A DNA stretch of 64,000 nt from Lysinibacillus sp. FJAT-14745 (GTDB lineage Bacteria > Bacillota > Bacilli > Bacillales_A > Planococcaceae). Made by a program: the position numbers and the translations under genes. The notes beneath the pieces were generated by a model, which did no database searches, was not told the DNA's origin, and saw nothing but the letters and a program-made list of their open reading frames with translations. The stretch's first letter is position 1. The number at the start of each line of letters is the position of its first letter. Shown here piece by piece: positions 50,920 through 60,829 of this stretch. Location: the NCBI RefSeq assembly GCF_001275675.1, contig NZ_LITM01000003.1:1-64000 (forward strand), in the 5' to 3' direction.

Positions 50920-51672
50920 TCAATCATTCGCTTCTTGACGTTTACGATACACTTCGTACATTAAGAGTGCAGCAGCTACCGATGCATTTAATGATGTGAC
51001 ATGCCCAACCATCGGTAAATGATATAAAAAGTCACATTTCTCTTTTAATAAGCGGCCCATCCCTTTGCCTTCACTACCAATAATAATCGCAAGCGGCAAT
51101 GTTGCATCCATTTTACGATAGTCTGCAGAACCTTTGGCATCTGTACCTGCAATCCATACCCCTCGTTCTTTTAGCTCATCCACCGTCTGCGCTAGGTTAT
51201 TTACACGCACAACAGGTACATGCTCAATCGCTCCAGTTGATGCCTTTGCCACTACAGCTGTTAAACTCACAGAACGGCGCTTCGGAATAATAATGCCGTG
51301 CGCACCTATCGCATCAGCAGTTCGCATAATAGAGCCTAGATTATGCGGGTCCTCTAGCTCATCCAAAATCAAGAAGAATGGATCTTCTTGTTTTTTTGCC
51401 GCCGCAGCAAATAAATCCTCTAGCTCTGCATATCTATATGCTGCAACAGAGGCAACTATTCCTTGGTGATTGGCATCCGATAATTGATCCACCTTTTTTT
51501 TCGGGACAAATTGAACGATGACTCCACGTTCTCGTGCTAAATCTAGAAGTTCATTAACCCCTGATTTTTTCACACCTTCTGCAATCCATACTTTATTCAT
51601 ATCGCGGCCTGAACGAAGTGCTTCTAACACTGGGTTTTTACCGGCAATAATTTCACCATTTTGCTCTGCCAT
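50920..51672 (-). CDS. rlmB: 23S rRNA (guanosine-2'-O-)-methyltransferase RlmB
   Basis: This 250-residue SPOUT enzyme has an N-terminal substrate-binding domain (about 1-80) and the SpoU motifs LDELEDPHNLGSIMRTA, IIGSEGKGM and SLNASVAAALLMYE. It methylates G2251-type positions of 23S rRNA (E. coli numbering). Its ATG overlaps the mrnC stop (TAATG). Confidence 0.93.
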   Translation of the reverse strand: MAEQNGEIIAGKNPVLEALRSGRDMNKVWIAEGVKKSGVNELLDLARERGVIVQFVPKKKVDQLSDANHQGIVASVAAYRYAELEDLFAAAAKKQEDPFFLILDELEDPHNLGSIMRTADAIGAHGIIIPKRRSVSLTAVVAKASTGAIEHVPVVRVNNLAQTVDELKERGVWIAGTDAKGSADYRKMDATLPLAIIIGSEGKGMGRLLKEKCDFLYHLPMVGHVTSLNASVAAALLMYEVYRKRQEAND

Positions 51673-52112
51673 TAATTCGACACTCCTTTCGATTCCTCGA
51701 TTATTTGAATAGCGTATGCAATGATTGCATACACGCGTTCTAATTCATTTAATAAATATAAACTACCAAGCACAGCCTCAAAGCCTGAGCTATTACGGTA
51801 TGTTTGAACATCTGTATTTTTTGGCACAGAACCGGATTTGGCATTGCGTCCACGACGGAACACAGCCAACTCCTCCTCTGTTAAAAAGCCTTCATCCATC
51901 ATTCGATGTACAATCATAGATTGCGCCTTCGCTGATACGTAACGTGTCGCTTCTCTATGAAGTGTATTAGGTTTGACACGGCCGGCACGTAGCAAATGCT
52001 CTCGTATCTTTTGTTCTAATACTGCGTCTCCCATATAGGCTAACGCTAATGCATTCAATTGCTTAACATCTTCGTTGCGGAGTTTATCCAAGTTACTTAC
52101 CCTCGTTTCCAT
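51672..52112 (-). CDS. mrnC: Mini-ribonuclease III
   Basis: This is a stand-alone RNase III catalytic domain without a double-stranded RNA-binding domain, with [18 protein letters not shown] and a C-terminal [14 protein letters not shown]. In B. subtilis it matures 23S rRNA. ATG 52112 lies 16 bases inside cysS; a TTG start at LDKLRN is possible, so the first residues are uncertain. Confidence 0.92.
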   Translation of the reverse strand: METRVSNLDKLRNEDVKQLNALALAYMGDAVLEQKIREHLLRAGRVKPNTLHREATRYVSAKAQSMIVHRMMDEGFLTEEELAVFRRGRNAKSGSVPKNTDVQTYRNSSGFEAVLGSLYLLNELERVYAIIAYAIQIIEESKGVSN

Positions 52113-53497
52113 CTAGTTCCTTGTCGCGTATCTTCTAAAATGATACCTTGCGCTTGCAAATGGTCACGAATTTCATCTGAACGAGCAAAATCACGATTTT
52201 TACGAGCTTCTACACGCTCCTGCAAAAGTGCTTCAATTTCTTCGTCTAATAACTCTTCTTCTTTTGCGAATTCAATACCTAAGACGTCACCTAACACCTC
52301 AAAAGTTTCAGTAAAACTCAATAATACTTTTTCATCAGTATTCGTTTCATTTAAATAAATATTGGCGATACGTGCTAATTCAAATAATACAGAAATAGCA
52401 TTAGCTGTATTAAAGTCATCATCCATTGCTTCTTCAAATTGAGCTTTTTGTTCAGCAATTTTTTCAAGCCATTCTTCTGAGTGATCGCCTAAGCTCGCCG
52501 TTGCTGTTAAACGATGTTTCACATTGTTGTAGGCAGTACGAATTCGTTCTAACCCATTTGCGGCTGCATCTACTAAATCCTTTGCAAAGTTAATCGGATG
52601 ACGATAATGCACAGAAAGCATAAAGAAGCGTAGAACTTGTGGGTCAATTTGTTTACGAATATCATTAACGAGTATAAAATTACCGAGGGATTTGGACATT
52701 TTTTCATTATCAATATTAATATACCCATTGTGCATCCAATAACGCGCAAATGTTTTATCATTATGAGCCTCAGATTGTGCAATTTCATTTTCATGATGCG
52801 GGAATGTTAAATCTTGCCCACCAGCATGAATATCAATAGTATCTCCTAGATGCTCACGCGCCATTACTGAGCATTCAATATGCCAACCTGGACGTCCTTT
52901 GCCCCAAGGACTTTCCCAGTAAATTTCGCCTGGCTTCACAGCTTTCCATAGAGCGAAATCTAACGCATCATCTTTTTTCTCGCCTGCTTCTATACGAGCA
53001 CCAATTTTTAAATCATCCACCGATTGATGAGATAATTTACCATAACCATTAAATTTACGAGTTCGATAATAAACATCACCAGCTGACTCATAAGCATAGC
53101 CTTTATCGATTAAAACTTGAATAAATTGAATGATATCATCCATATGCTCTGTGACGCGTGGATGCACATCTGCTTTCTTGCAGCCTAACGCTGTAACATC
53201 TTCAAAATATGCGGCAATAAAGCGCTCCGTTAATTCATGGACTTCTTCTCCAAGTTCGTTTGCAGCCTTAATAATTTTGTCGTCCACATCTGTGAAATTT
53301 GAAACAAATTTCACATCATAGCCTTTGTATTGAAAATAACGACGCACTGTATCGTAAACAATTACAGGTCGTGAATTCCCGATATGAATATAGTTATAAA
53401 CTGTCGGGCCACAAACGTACATTTTTACTTTGCCTTCTTCCAGCGGTACGAAAGTTTCCTTTTGTCGTGTTAATGAGTTGAAAATTTGAATACTCAT
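52097..53497 (-). CDS. cysS: Cysteinyl-tRNA synthetase
   Basis: This 466-residue class I enzyme has HIGH-like YIHIGNSRP, zinc-site Cys/His residues ([20 protein letters not shown]) and KMSKS. I chose ATG 53497 (MSIQIFNSL), which overlaps the cysE stop by four bases. Together they form a Cys-regulated operon behind a T-box. Confidence 0.96.
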   Translation of the reverse strand: MSIQIFNSLTRQKETFVPLEEGKVKMYVCGPTVYNYIHIGNSRPVIVYDTVRRYFQYKGYDVKFVSNFTDVDDKIIKAANELGEEVHELTERFIAAYFEDVTALGCKKADVHPRVTEHMDDIIQFIQVLIDKGYAYESAGDVYYRTRKFNGYGKLSHQSVDDLKIGARIEAGEKKDDALDFALWKAVKPGEIYWESPWGKGRPGWHIECSVMAREHLGDTIDIHAGGQDLTFPHHENEIAQSEAHNDKTFARYWMHNGYINIDNEKMSKSLGNFILVNDIRKQIDPQVLRFFMLSVHYRHPINFAKDLVDAAANGLERIRTAYNNVKHRLTATASLGDHSEEWLEKIAEQKAQFEEAMDDDFNTANAISVLFELARIANIYLNETNTDEKVLLSFTETFEVLGDVLGIEFAKEEELLDEEIEALLQERVEARKNRDFARSDEIRDHLQAQGIILEDTRQGTRWKRG

Positions 53498-54144
53498 TGT
53501 GCTTCTCTCTCCTTTTGTAAGCGTTCGATTTCCTGATGCAATGCTGCAATCTGCTTCTCGAAAGCTTGACAACGTTCTTCTACAGGGTCAGGAATATTTT
53601 GATGGTCTAGTTTTTTCTCTAAACGGACTCCATCCTTAATCACTATTTTACCAGGAATACCGACAACTGTAGCATTTGGTGGCACTTCTTTTAAAACAAC
53701 TGAGCCTGCACCAATTTTACTATTTTCACCAATTGTAATAGAACCTAAAACTTTTGCACCTGTTGCAACTAGTACATTATCCTCTAAAGTCGGATGGCGT
53801 TTTCCCTTTTCTTTTCCTGTCCCACCTAAAGTTACACCTTGATACAACGTTACATTATCACCAATCTCACATGTTTCACCAATGACAACGCCCATCCCGT
53901 GGTCAATAAAGAAACGTCGACCGATTTTCGCTCCAGGATGAATTTCAATTCCAGTAAAGAAGCGACTAATTTGTGAAATGGTACGGGCTATAAAATAAAA
54001 ACGCTTTTTAAAGAACCAATGGGCAACTCGATGTGCCCAAGTAGCGTGCAGACCTGAGTATGTTAGTATCACTTCGAGTACACTGCGTGCTGCTGGATCA
54101 TTCTCAAAAATTGTTTCTACATCTTCCTTCATTCTTTTAAACAC
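53494..54144 (-). CDS. cysE: Serine O-acetyltransferase
   Basis: This 216-residue enzyme has an N-terminal helical domain and a left-handed beta-helix of hexapeptide repeats, with catalytic His in [13 protein letters not shown]. It makes O-acetylserine, the cysteine precursor. I chose GTG 54144 ([10 protein letters not shown]), 6 bases after GGGGGAG and equal to the B. subtilis start. It is controlled by the upstream T-box. Confidence 0.93.
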   Translation of the reverse strand: MFKRMKEDVETIFENDPAARSVLEVILTYSGLHATWAHRVAHWFFKKRFYFIARTISQISRFFTGIEIHPGAKIGRRFFIDHGMGVVIGETCEIGDNVTLYQGVTLGGTGKEKGKRHPTLEDNVLVATGAKVLGSITIGENSKIGAGSVVLKEVPPNATVVGIPGKIVIKDGVRLEKKLDHQNIPDPVEERCQAFEKQIAALHQEIERLQKEREAQ

Positions 54145-54307
54145 AAAAAGCTCCCCCTTTTCATTTTGATCTGCCTTGACCCTTTGAAAACCCCACACAA
54201 ATCAACTGCATCCCTGGCCTTTAAACTCTAGCTGACGTTGATTTCACCACAGAGTTAGTCGAGCAGAACTTAGCGCATCCATCGCTTCAAGTCACATGTC
54301 CAGAAAA

Positions 54308-54565
54308 TAAAAAAGCGCCCCTATCATCCCAAAAAGGAATGACAGAGACGCTAAATTTGCGCGGTTCCACTCTGATTGAAGGCGAATGCCTTCCACTCTG
54401 GACGTTCTGTAACGGGAACGAATCGATAAAGCCTACTATTTGTTCAGCTTTATGCTCAAAGGTGCATTTCAGTTTTGCCTAGGCTCAGACCACTTTCAGC
54501 CGGTGATGGTCCTCTCTATAGAGCATGCGCCACTTACTTCTCCTTATCAACGCTTTCTCAATGTA
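54308..54565 (-). ncRNA. Cys-type T-box riboswitch
   Basis: The T-box sequence AGAGTGGAACCGCG is at 54360-54373. It is followed by a terminator (AGCGTCTCTGTCATTCC with GGGATGATAGGGGCGCT, then a T-run, about 54308-54350). In the specifier region GAAATGCACC (about 54459-54468) offers TGC, a Cys codon. Uncharged tRNA-Cys should stabilize the antiterminator and turn on cysE-cysS. The 54145-54307 stretch between terminator and cysE has no further gene. Confidence 0.92.
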
Positions 54566-54570
54566 AATCC

Positions 54571-54598
54571 ATTTTACAACGAACTAACAAATTGTCAA
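54571..54598 (-). promoter_or_regulatory. Sigma-A promoter of the T-box/cysE operon
   Basis: Consensus -35 TTGACA (54593-54598) and -10 TAAAAT (54571-54576) with a 16-base spacer, directly after gltX. Confidence 0.8.
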
Positions 54599-54609
54599 TC
54601 AATTTCTAC

Positions 54610-56070
54610 TTATTGCGCAAATTTTTCTACACGATCAATTGTTTTCTGTTTACCAATTAAGCAAATCGCGTTCGGAAGTTCTGGACCGTGCGTTTCACCC
54701 GTCGTTACAACACGAATTGGCATAAATAGATTTTTACCTTTGTGACCTGTTTCTTTTTGAACAGCTTTAATAGCCGCTTTGACAGTATCAGGCGTAAATT
54801 CCTCTAAACCTTCAAGCTGTACTTTAAATGCAGCCATTACCTCAGGTACTTGCTCACCAGCTAAAACTGCTTTTGCTTCTTCATCATATTCAATATGATC
54901 GTTAAAGAATAGGCGAGATAGTTCTACAATTTCAGCACCAAAGCTCATTTGATCATGATAAAGTGCGATTAAATCTGTAGCCCATGCACGTTCTTCTTCC
55001 GTTAACTCTTCTGGTAATAAACCAGCTTTTTGTAAGTGTGGTAAAGATAATGCCACTACTTCTTCTGAAGATAATTTTTTAATGTATTGGTTATTCATCC
55101 AAGTAAGCTTTTGCTTATCGAACATAGATGGTGATTTTGAAAGACGTTTTTCATCAAAGAGTTTAATAAATTCTTCTTTTGAGAAAATCTCTTCTTCCCC
55201 TTCAGGCGACCAGCCAAGTAAAGCGAAGAAGTTGAACATCGCTTCAGGTAGGTAGCCTAAATCTTTATATTGTGTGACGAATTGAATAATTGATTCATCA
55301 CGTTTTGATAATTTTTTACGGTTTTCATTAATGATTAATGTCATATGACCAAAGCGTGGATATTCCCAGCCAAATGCATCAAAAATCATCATTTGTTTCG
55401 GTGTATTCGATAAATGCTCTTCACCACGGAATACATGCGAAATTTCCATAAAGTGATCATCTAGCACTACCGCATAGTTATACGTTGGGATACCGTTTGC
55501 TTTAACAAGAACCCAGTCACCAATATCTTTTGACTCAAATGTTACTTGTCCACGTACTAAATCTTCAAATTCATATGTTACATTTTCTGGTACACGCATA
55601 CGAATTGTATATTGTTCACCAGCAGCTTCTTTAGCCGCAACTTCCTCTGCTGATAAATGGCGACAAGTACCATCATAAGTTGGAGCTGCAACACCTCGTG
55701 CTTTTTGTTCTTCACGAGACGCTTCTAATTTCTCAGAAGAACAGAAGCATTTGTAAGCTAAGCCTTGCTCTAATAGCTTTTCAGCGTGTTCTTTATAAAT
55801 ATCAAGACGCTCCATTTGGCGATAAGGTGCATATGGTCCACCAATATCGATCGACTCATCATACTCAATACCTAACCATTTTAAGTTATCTAGCTGAGAT
55901 GCTTCTCCGCCCTCTACATTACGCTCAATATCTGTATCCTCAATACGCACGATGAATTTACCGTTATGATGTTTTGCATATAAATAGTTAAATAACGCTG
56001 TACGCGCTCCACCGATATGTAAGAAACCAGTAGGGGATGGCGCGTAACGAACACGAACTTCTTTCGCCAT
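54610..56070 (-). CDS. gltX: Glutamyl-tRNA synthetase
   Basis: This 486-residue class I enzyme has the HIGH-type motif [11 protein letters not shown] (His18), a CFCS...C-type region near residue 110 and the KMSKS-type motif KLSKRD. In Bacillus this enzyme is non-discriminating and also charges tRNA-Gln for amidation; that is family knowledge. It follows ispF by 91 bases. Confidence 0.96.
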   Translation of the reverse strand: MAKEVRVRYAPSPTGFLHIGGARTALFNYLYAKHHNGKFIVRIEDTDIERNVEGGEASQLDNLKWLGIEYDESIDIGGPYAPYRQMERLDIYKEHAEKLLEQGLAYKCFCSSEKLEASREEQKARGVAAPTYDGTCRHLSAEEVAAKEAAGEQYTIRMRVPENVTYEFEDLVRGQVTFESKDIGDWVLVKANGIPTYNYAVVLDDHFMEISHVFRGEEHLSNTPKQMMIFDAFGWEYPRFGHMTLIINENRKKLSKRDESIIQFVTQYKDLGYLPEAMFNFFALLGWSPEGEEEIFSKEEFIKLFDEKRLSKSPSMFDKQKLTWMNNQYIKKLSSEEVVALSLPHLQKAGLLPEELTEEERAWATDLIALYHDQMSFGAEIVELSRLFFNDHIEYDEEAKAVLAGEQVPEVMAAFKVQLEGLEEFTPDTVKAAIKAVQKETGHKGKNLFMPIRVVTTGETHGPELPNAICLIGKQKTIDRVEKFAQ

Positions 56071-56161
56071 AATTAAAAGCCTCCTAAATTTTCGATCAAA
56101 AAATTGACTTTGTTCATTTTACCACTCTGTTACAGGAAATAAAAGCGCTGAGAGCCTGCTT

Positions 56162-56638
56162 TTATTTCTTCATCAATAGGATTGTCGCCATCGCAGCAAT
56201 CCCTTCCTCGCGACCTGTAAAACCTAAACGCTCCGTTGTTGTTGCTTTAACATTCACTTGAGAAGGCTCTGCATGAAGCAATTCAGCAATTCGATTTTGC
56301 ATTTGTTCAATATATGGCGCCATTTTCGGACGTTGTGCCATAATCGTACAATCCACATTACCTAAAACATAGCCCTTATCCTCAACAATCTTCCAAATAT
56401 GCTCTAATAACTTCGCTGAATCAGCATCCTTGAACGCGGGATCTGTATCTGGGAAATGACGACCGATATCTCCCTCGCCAATAGCCCCTAACGCTGCATC
56501 TGTTACAGTGTGTAATAAAACATCTGCATCTGAATGCCCTACTAACCCTTTTTCATGAGGGATTGTTATACCACCAATAATTAATGGACGCCCTTCTTCA
56601 AATGCATGCACATCAAATCCTTGTCCCACTCGAAACAT
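56162..56638 (-). CDS. ispF: 2-C-methyl-D-erythritol 2,4-cyclodiphosphate synthase
   Basis: This 158-residue MEP-pathway enzyme has metal ligands Asp9 and His11 (GFDVHAF) and His43 ([10 protein letters not shown]), and ends [15 protein letters not shown]. It makes the cyclodiphosphate intermediate of isoprenoid synthesis. It is separated from ispD by an opposite-strand gene. Confidence 0.95.
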   Translation of the reverse strand: MFRVGQGFDVHAFEEGRPLIIGGITIPHEKGLVGHSDADVLLHTVTDAALGAIGEGDIGRHFPDTDPAFKDADSAKLLEHIWKIVEDKGYVLGNVDCTIMAQRPKMAPYIEQMQNRIAELLHAEPSQVNVKATTTERLGFTGREEGIAAMATILLMKK

Positions 56639-56923
56639 ATGATTTTGAGACTGTCTAATAAGATAAATAAAATAATAAAGTCCACCAACTGAAGCTCATT
56701 TACCTCAAAAATATGCAGACTTAAAAAGCTTCTATTCAGCTTATAAGGCAGCCTCATTCACCTTCCTTCACTTTTATATTTACTCTATATTATACCCTCA
56801 CATTTTAACATATTTCCTAGGAAATGAGTGTCTCGACAAAGCTATATATAATTTTTGGTTCTCTTTCTCCTCGCATTTTTTTGTTATGCTAATATTAGTC
56901 TAATAAACTAAGGCGGTGTAGGA
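56639..56923. promoter_or_regulatory. Divergent promoter region between ispF and the SWIM gene
   Basis: On the minus strand TATAAT lies at about 56791-56796 and could serve ispF. On the plus strand an extended -10 (TGCTAATAT) at about 56887-56895 could serve the SWIM gene. -35 matches are poor on both sides. No other feature is visible. Confidence 0.4.
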
Positions 56924-58582
56924 ATGAACATCAATACTTTTGAAAAGCAGTTTAAAAAAGTAATTGTCCAACGTGGGCACGATTATTATGTAAAAGATCA
57001 TGTCATTGATATCATGCAAATTGACAATAGCCATTGGCAGGCTAAGGTTGAAGGAACTGAACCGTATACTGTAGATGTCGTCATCACATCAAATGGCGAT
57101 ATTACATATGCGAATTGTGACTGCCCTTACGATGATGATTGCAAGCATATGGCCGCTGTGCTATACGCGATTAAGGAACAGCTTAACAATCCATCTGTAC
57201 CGGTATCTAGATCATCTAAAGCCAAAAAATCAACATTACAGCAATTACTAACAACACAAACTAAAGAAAATTTGATAAGCCTAATTCTAACAGTTGGAAA
57301 AAACTCCCCTATTTTTTTGCAAGAATTAGAAATGCGGCTAATGGAGCCAGCAGATATAGTAAAGGCCGCTAAAAAAATAATTGTCCAGCATCTAAAAAGT
57401 GGGCAAGAGGGACGCAGCGGTTTTATCCCACGTCATCGGGCATCGAAAGCGGTAAAAGGGATCATCACAACACTTCAACAAGCAGAGGAGCTTATCGACA
57501 AAGAGAATTATATTACAGCTATTAAGCTTAGTTTTCTGTGCTTCCAATATACATTAGAGGCACTACAATATGGTGATGATTCCGATGGTCATTTCGGTGA
57601 TGCCATTAATGAAAGTCTTGAATTAATTAGTCAGGCGATTGAAGAAGGAGCAAGCCTTTGGTCAAAAAAGCAGTATGAAACAGTATATGAACTTGTTATT
57701 CAAAAAGCAATGCAACACGAGTTAAATGGTTGGATAGACTGGCGAATTCATTTGCTCCACGCCTGTGTTCCTCTTTGTTTGTATGATGCGATTGAAGAGC
57801 AGTTTAAAACCCTTATTCATTCAATGGAAAGTACATCAGATGATTGGCATGCACAATATATTAATAAAGAGTTAAAACAGGTTGAGCTTCACTTATTACA
57901 GAATAAATACAGTAGTAAAGAAGTAGAGGCATTTTTGGAGAAGCATATCGAGGACTACCATATGCGTGAACAACTTATTCAATCTGCTATTAACCATGGC
58001 GAATATGAAAAAACATTACAATTGACAGCGGATGGGTTCCAGCAAGATCAACAACTTCCTGGCATTGTGAGCATGTGGCAACGCTATGCTTTTATAGCTC
58101 ATCAGCATTTAGGGCATACAGAAGAAATGCGCGAATTGGCTTTAAAACTATTGCAAACGGGTGAATATGATTTTTACGAGGAATTCAAAGCTCTTCACTC
58201 TTCCGAACAATGGCCGGAGGTTCTAGAAGAATTATTAAATAGCCTTACCAATTCGCACTTATATGCAAGGCTTATTGTAGAGGAACAACAAACTAAACGT
58301 ATTCTAGACTATTGCAAAGAATACCCAACACGAATAGAGCACTATTATCAATTCATTAAAGAGCAGTATTATGAAGAAGTTTGTGCACTCTTCATTGACG
58401 CCATCACTATCGATGCTCAATCTTCCGCTAATCGAAAAAATTATAAAGCTGTCTGCCGTTCTATCAATATTATGCGTAAGGCTGGCTATGCCGTCGAAGC
58501 AGAGCAATTGATTTTAGACTTACTACAAGCGTATCCAAAACGCCGTGCTTTTATGGAGGAATTAAAGAGTATTATGAAATAG
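56924..58582 (+). CDS. SWIM zinc-finger domain protein
   Basis: This 552-residue protein has a SWIM finger near the start: Cys65, Cys67, Cys73 and His75 (CxC-x5-CxH). The rest is mostly helical with repeat-like helical hairpins. SWIM domains mediate DNA or protein binding; no enzyme domain is evident. It reads opposite to ispF and ispD and splits that pair. GGCGGTG lies ahead of the ATG. The biological role is unknown. Confidence 0.85.
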   Translation: MNINTFEKQFKKVIVQRGHDYYVKDHVIDIMQIDNSHWQAKVEGTEPYTVDVVITSNGDITYANCDCPYDDDCKHMAAVLYAIKEQLNNPSVPVSRSSKAKKSTLQQLLTTQTKENLISLILTVGKNSPIFLQELEMRLMEPADIVKAAKKIIVQHLKSGQEGRSGFIPRHRASKAVKGIITTLQQAEELIDKENYITAIKLSFLCFQYTLEALQYGDDSDGHFGDAINESLELISQAIEEGASLWSKKQYETVYELVIQKAMQHELNGWIDWRIHLLHACVPLCLYDAIEEQFKTLIHSMESTSDDWHAQYINKELKQVELHLLQNKYSSKEVEAFLEKHIEDYHMREQLIQSAINHGEYEKTLQLTADGFQQDQQLPGIVSMWQRYAFIAHQHLGHTEEMRELALKLLQTGEYDFYEEFKALHSSEQWPEVLEELLNSLTNSHLYARLIVEEQQTKRILDYCKEYPTRIEHYYQFIKEQYYEEVCALFIDAITIDAQSSANRKNYKAVCRSINIMRKAGYAVEAEQLILDLLQAYPKRRAFMEELKSIMK

Positions 58583-58638
58583 TAAAGAGTTGCTTAACAG
58601 CTTTACACTTTGAGGAATTGAGTCATTTAAGAACATTG

Positions 58639-58653
58639 CTGAAAGAAGTTAAA
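58639..58653. repeat. Solo right end of the modular repeat
   Basis: CTGAAAGAAGTTAAA is identical to the right end (399-413) of the element at 184-413, with TTGCT before it in both places. The remainder of the element is absent, so it may be a remnant. Confidence 0.5.
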
Positions 58654-58655
58654 AT

Positions 58656-58699
58656 AAAATCCCGTAAGAAGTTATAGTGCTACTTCTTTACGGGATTTT
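58656..58699. terminator. Bidirectional terminator between the SWIM gene and ispD
   Basis: AAAATCCCGTAAGAAGT pairs with ACTTCTTTACGGGATTTT around a nine-base loop, with A/T ends for both convergent genes. Confidence 0.9.
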
Positions 58700-58735
58700 G
58701 TATAGCTGCTCTTTTATTTACCTATGGGTGTCACT

Positions 58736-59431
58736 TCAATTACTCTCATACGAAGCACGTTTACGCAATATCGCTTCACCGAAGACTAAATCCTCTTGTG
58801 TCGTCATCTTTACATTCTCGTAGCTGCTTTCCACAATATGGACCTCATGGCCGAGACGTTCAACAAGCATTGCTTCATCGGTACCAAGGAAACCTACCTT
58901 CTCAGCGACATCCTCTGCCTCTACAATCAAATCAAATTGAAATGCTTGTGGAGTTTGAATCATCCATAAACTTTCTCGATCAATCGTCTCTTCAATAACA
59001 CCATCATGTACTTTTTTCATCGTATCCTTCGCACGAACTCCCGCAATCGCAGCGCCAAATTTATGCGCACTTTGTACAAGACTCGCAATAATGTCATGCG
59101 TGATAAATGGACGCGCAGCATCATGCACAAGCACAATTTCGACCTGCTTCATTTCTTTCATGCACGAATGGACGGAATGCTGCCGTTCTGCACCACCATC
59201 AGGTAAACCTTTAACTTTAGTAATTCCATACCCCTCTAGCATTTCTTGAATAAATACACGCTCTTCTGGCTTCACAGCAAGCCAAATACCTGTACACTGG
59301 CTGTCCTGTTCAAATACCTCCAGTGTGTGTATGAGGATCGGTTTTTCTAAAAGATTTAAAAACAACTTATTTTGCCCTGCACCCATTCGCTTTCCGCTTC
59401 CCGCAGCAGGCAACACTACTTCATATTGCAC
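58736..59431 (-). CDS. ispD: 2-C-methyl-D-erythritol 4-phosphate cytidylyltransferase
   Basis: This MEP-pathway enzyme has the nucleotide-binding motif LPAAGSGKRMG and later VLVHDAARPF and IQTPQAF. I chose GTG 59431 (MQYEVVLPAAG), aligning with B. subtilis and 8 bases after GGAAG; GTG 59440 is the alternative. It follows yacL closely. Confidence 0.94.
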   Translation of the reverse strand: MQYEVVLPAAGSGKRMGAGQNKLFLNLLEKPILIHTLEVFEQDSQCTGIWLAVKPEERVFIQEMLEGYGITKVKGLPDGGAERQHSVHSCMKEMKQVEIVLVHDAARPFITHDIIASLVQSAHKFGAAIAGVRAKDTMKKVHDGVIEETIDRESLWMIQTPQAFQFDLIVEAEDVAEKVGFLGTDEAMLVERLGHEVHIVESSYENVKMTTQEDLVFGEAILRKRASYESN

Positions 59432-59443
59432 ATTTCCCACTTC

Positions 59444-60529
59444 CTAGTCATCCTTTGGTTTAGCAAAAATCATACGACCTGCTGATGTTTGAAGAACACT
59501 CGTTACAGTTACCGTAATTGCCTGTCCTATATAGCTACGTCCACCTTCAACAACGATCATTGTGCCATCATCTAAATAAGCAACCCCTTGATTATGCTCT
59601 TTACCATCTTTAATGACCATCACTTGCATATCCTCGCCTGGAATAACGACAGGCTTTACTGCATTTGCTAAATCATTGATGTTTAGCACTTTAACGTGGT
59701 GGAGCTCACAAACTTTGTTAAGGTTAAAGTCGTTTGTAACAATTTGTGTATCGTTACCCCTTTTCTTTGCAAGACGTACTAGCTTTAAGTCAACCTCTTG
59801 CACATCCTCAAAGTCCTCTTCAGTAATCTCAACATTCGTCGTACGCTCATCTTGTAATTTCTTTAAAATATCTAAACCACGACGACCTCTTGTACGCTTT
59901 AATGTATCCGAAGAATCAGCAATATGCTGAAGCTCAGTAAGGACAAATTGGGGTACAACTAGTGTACCTTCTATAAAGCCGGTTTCAGAAATATCTGCAA
60001 TACGACCATCAATAATAACACTAGTATCTAACAGTTTATAGTTTCCTCGTGCTTCTTGCGGCTCTACACCTTCTGTTAATTTTTTCTTCATATTGTTACC
60101 ACGTAACGTAAATAGCTGGATTAATTCATCTCGCTTTTTAAAGCCTACACGGAACCCTAAATAACCAAGTACAAATGACAGTATAACTGGTAAAACCTTT
60201 GTAAATTTCGGTAAATCAATACTATCAATTGCAAAGCCTAAGAAATAAGCAACGATTAATCCGATAATAAGCCCAAGTGTTCCAAATAATAAATCCCCAA
60301 CAGGTACTTTAAATAACACTTCTTCCATCCAGCTAATGAGCCTTACAAAATAATCTGAAAAGGCAAACGATAATGTAAACAGTAAAAGCGCTCCTAAAGC
60401 TACTGATACGTAAGGATTATCCAGCCAAGGATTAGATGATAAATGAAGCAATTCGTATAATGGCGGTAAGAAAACAAGGCCTAATGCTCCTCCAATCAGT
60501 AAAAAAGCAATTTGAACAAATTTTTTCAT
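59444..60529 (-). CDS. PIN/TRAM domain membrane protein (YacL)
   Basis: This 361-residue protein has four N-terminal membrane segments (about 5-135), a PIN domain starting LLDTSVIIDGRIADI with later acidic residues, and a C-terminal TRAM domain. PIN domains are often RNases; the function of YacL is not established. It precedes ispD by 12 bases. disA, its usual upstream neighbour, is missing. Confidence 0.88.
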   Translation of the reverse strand: MKKFVQIAFLLIGGALGLVFLPPLYELLHLSSNPWLDNPYVSVALGALLLFTLSFAFSDYFVRLISWMEEVLFKVPVGDLLFGTLGLIIGLIVAYFLGFAIDSIDLPKFTKVLPVILSFVLGYLGFRVGFKKRDELIQLFTLRGNNMKKKLTEGVEPQEARGNYKLLDTSVIIDGRIADISETGFIEGTLVVPQFVLTELQHIADSSDTLKRTRGRRGLDILKKLQDERTTNVEITEEDFEDVQEVDLKLVRLAKKRGNDTQIVTNDFNLNKVCELHHVKVLNINDLANAVKPVVIPGEDMQVMVIKDGKEHNQGVAYLDDGTMIVVEGGRSYIGQAITVTVTSVLQTSAGRMIFAKPKDD

Positions 60530-60829
60530 AAACTGTCACCTCCTATTTTTAATATATAATTATACATAGTTTACTGTAGAAAATCTTTTATGAACCCATC
60601 AATCCCTCTTATTTTAATTGATCATTTCGATTCTAATGAATTGAAATCCTTCACACTAAAATTAGAAATGCCCTTTAGTGTTCACTGGGCATTAAACAAG
60701 CCTTTCTACAGACATTATTTTAGACGCCACTTTCCCTCTTTGAGTTTCCTACCGCCTATCTATGAATTCCAACCTACTCTTGCAATTAAAAGTGCATGTT
60801 AGAACATTGTCCAACATGCACAAGCTTAT
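60530..60829 (-). other. Gap between radA and yacL where disA would lie
   Basis: This 300-bp gap has no credible gene. It contains the radA terminator (60785-60821), a second hairpin AATGCCC/GGGCATT (about 60670-60697) and a -10 TATAAT (about 60559-60564) for yacL. The short plus-strand frame at 60590-60802 has no ribosome site and no recognisable content. Confidence 0.6.
60785..60821 (-). terminator. Terminator of radA
   Basis: GTGCATGTT and AACATGCAC form a nine-bp perfect stem with a 12-base loop, followed by TTTTAATT on the minus strand. Confidence 0.85.

Noticed and set aside
60590-60802. Plus-strand frame of 70 codons between yacL and radA
   Set aside because: No ribosome site, no recognisable domain, and it overlaps the radA terminator.
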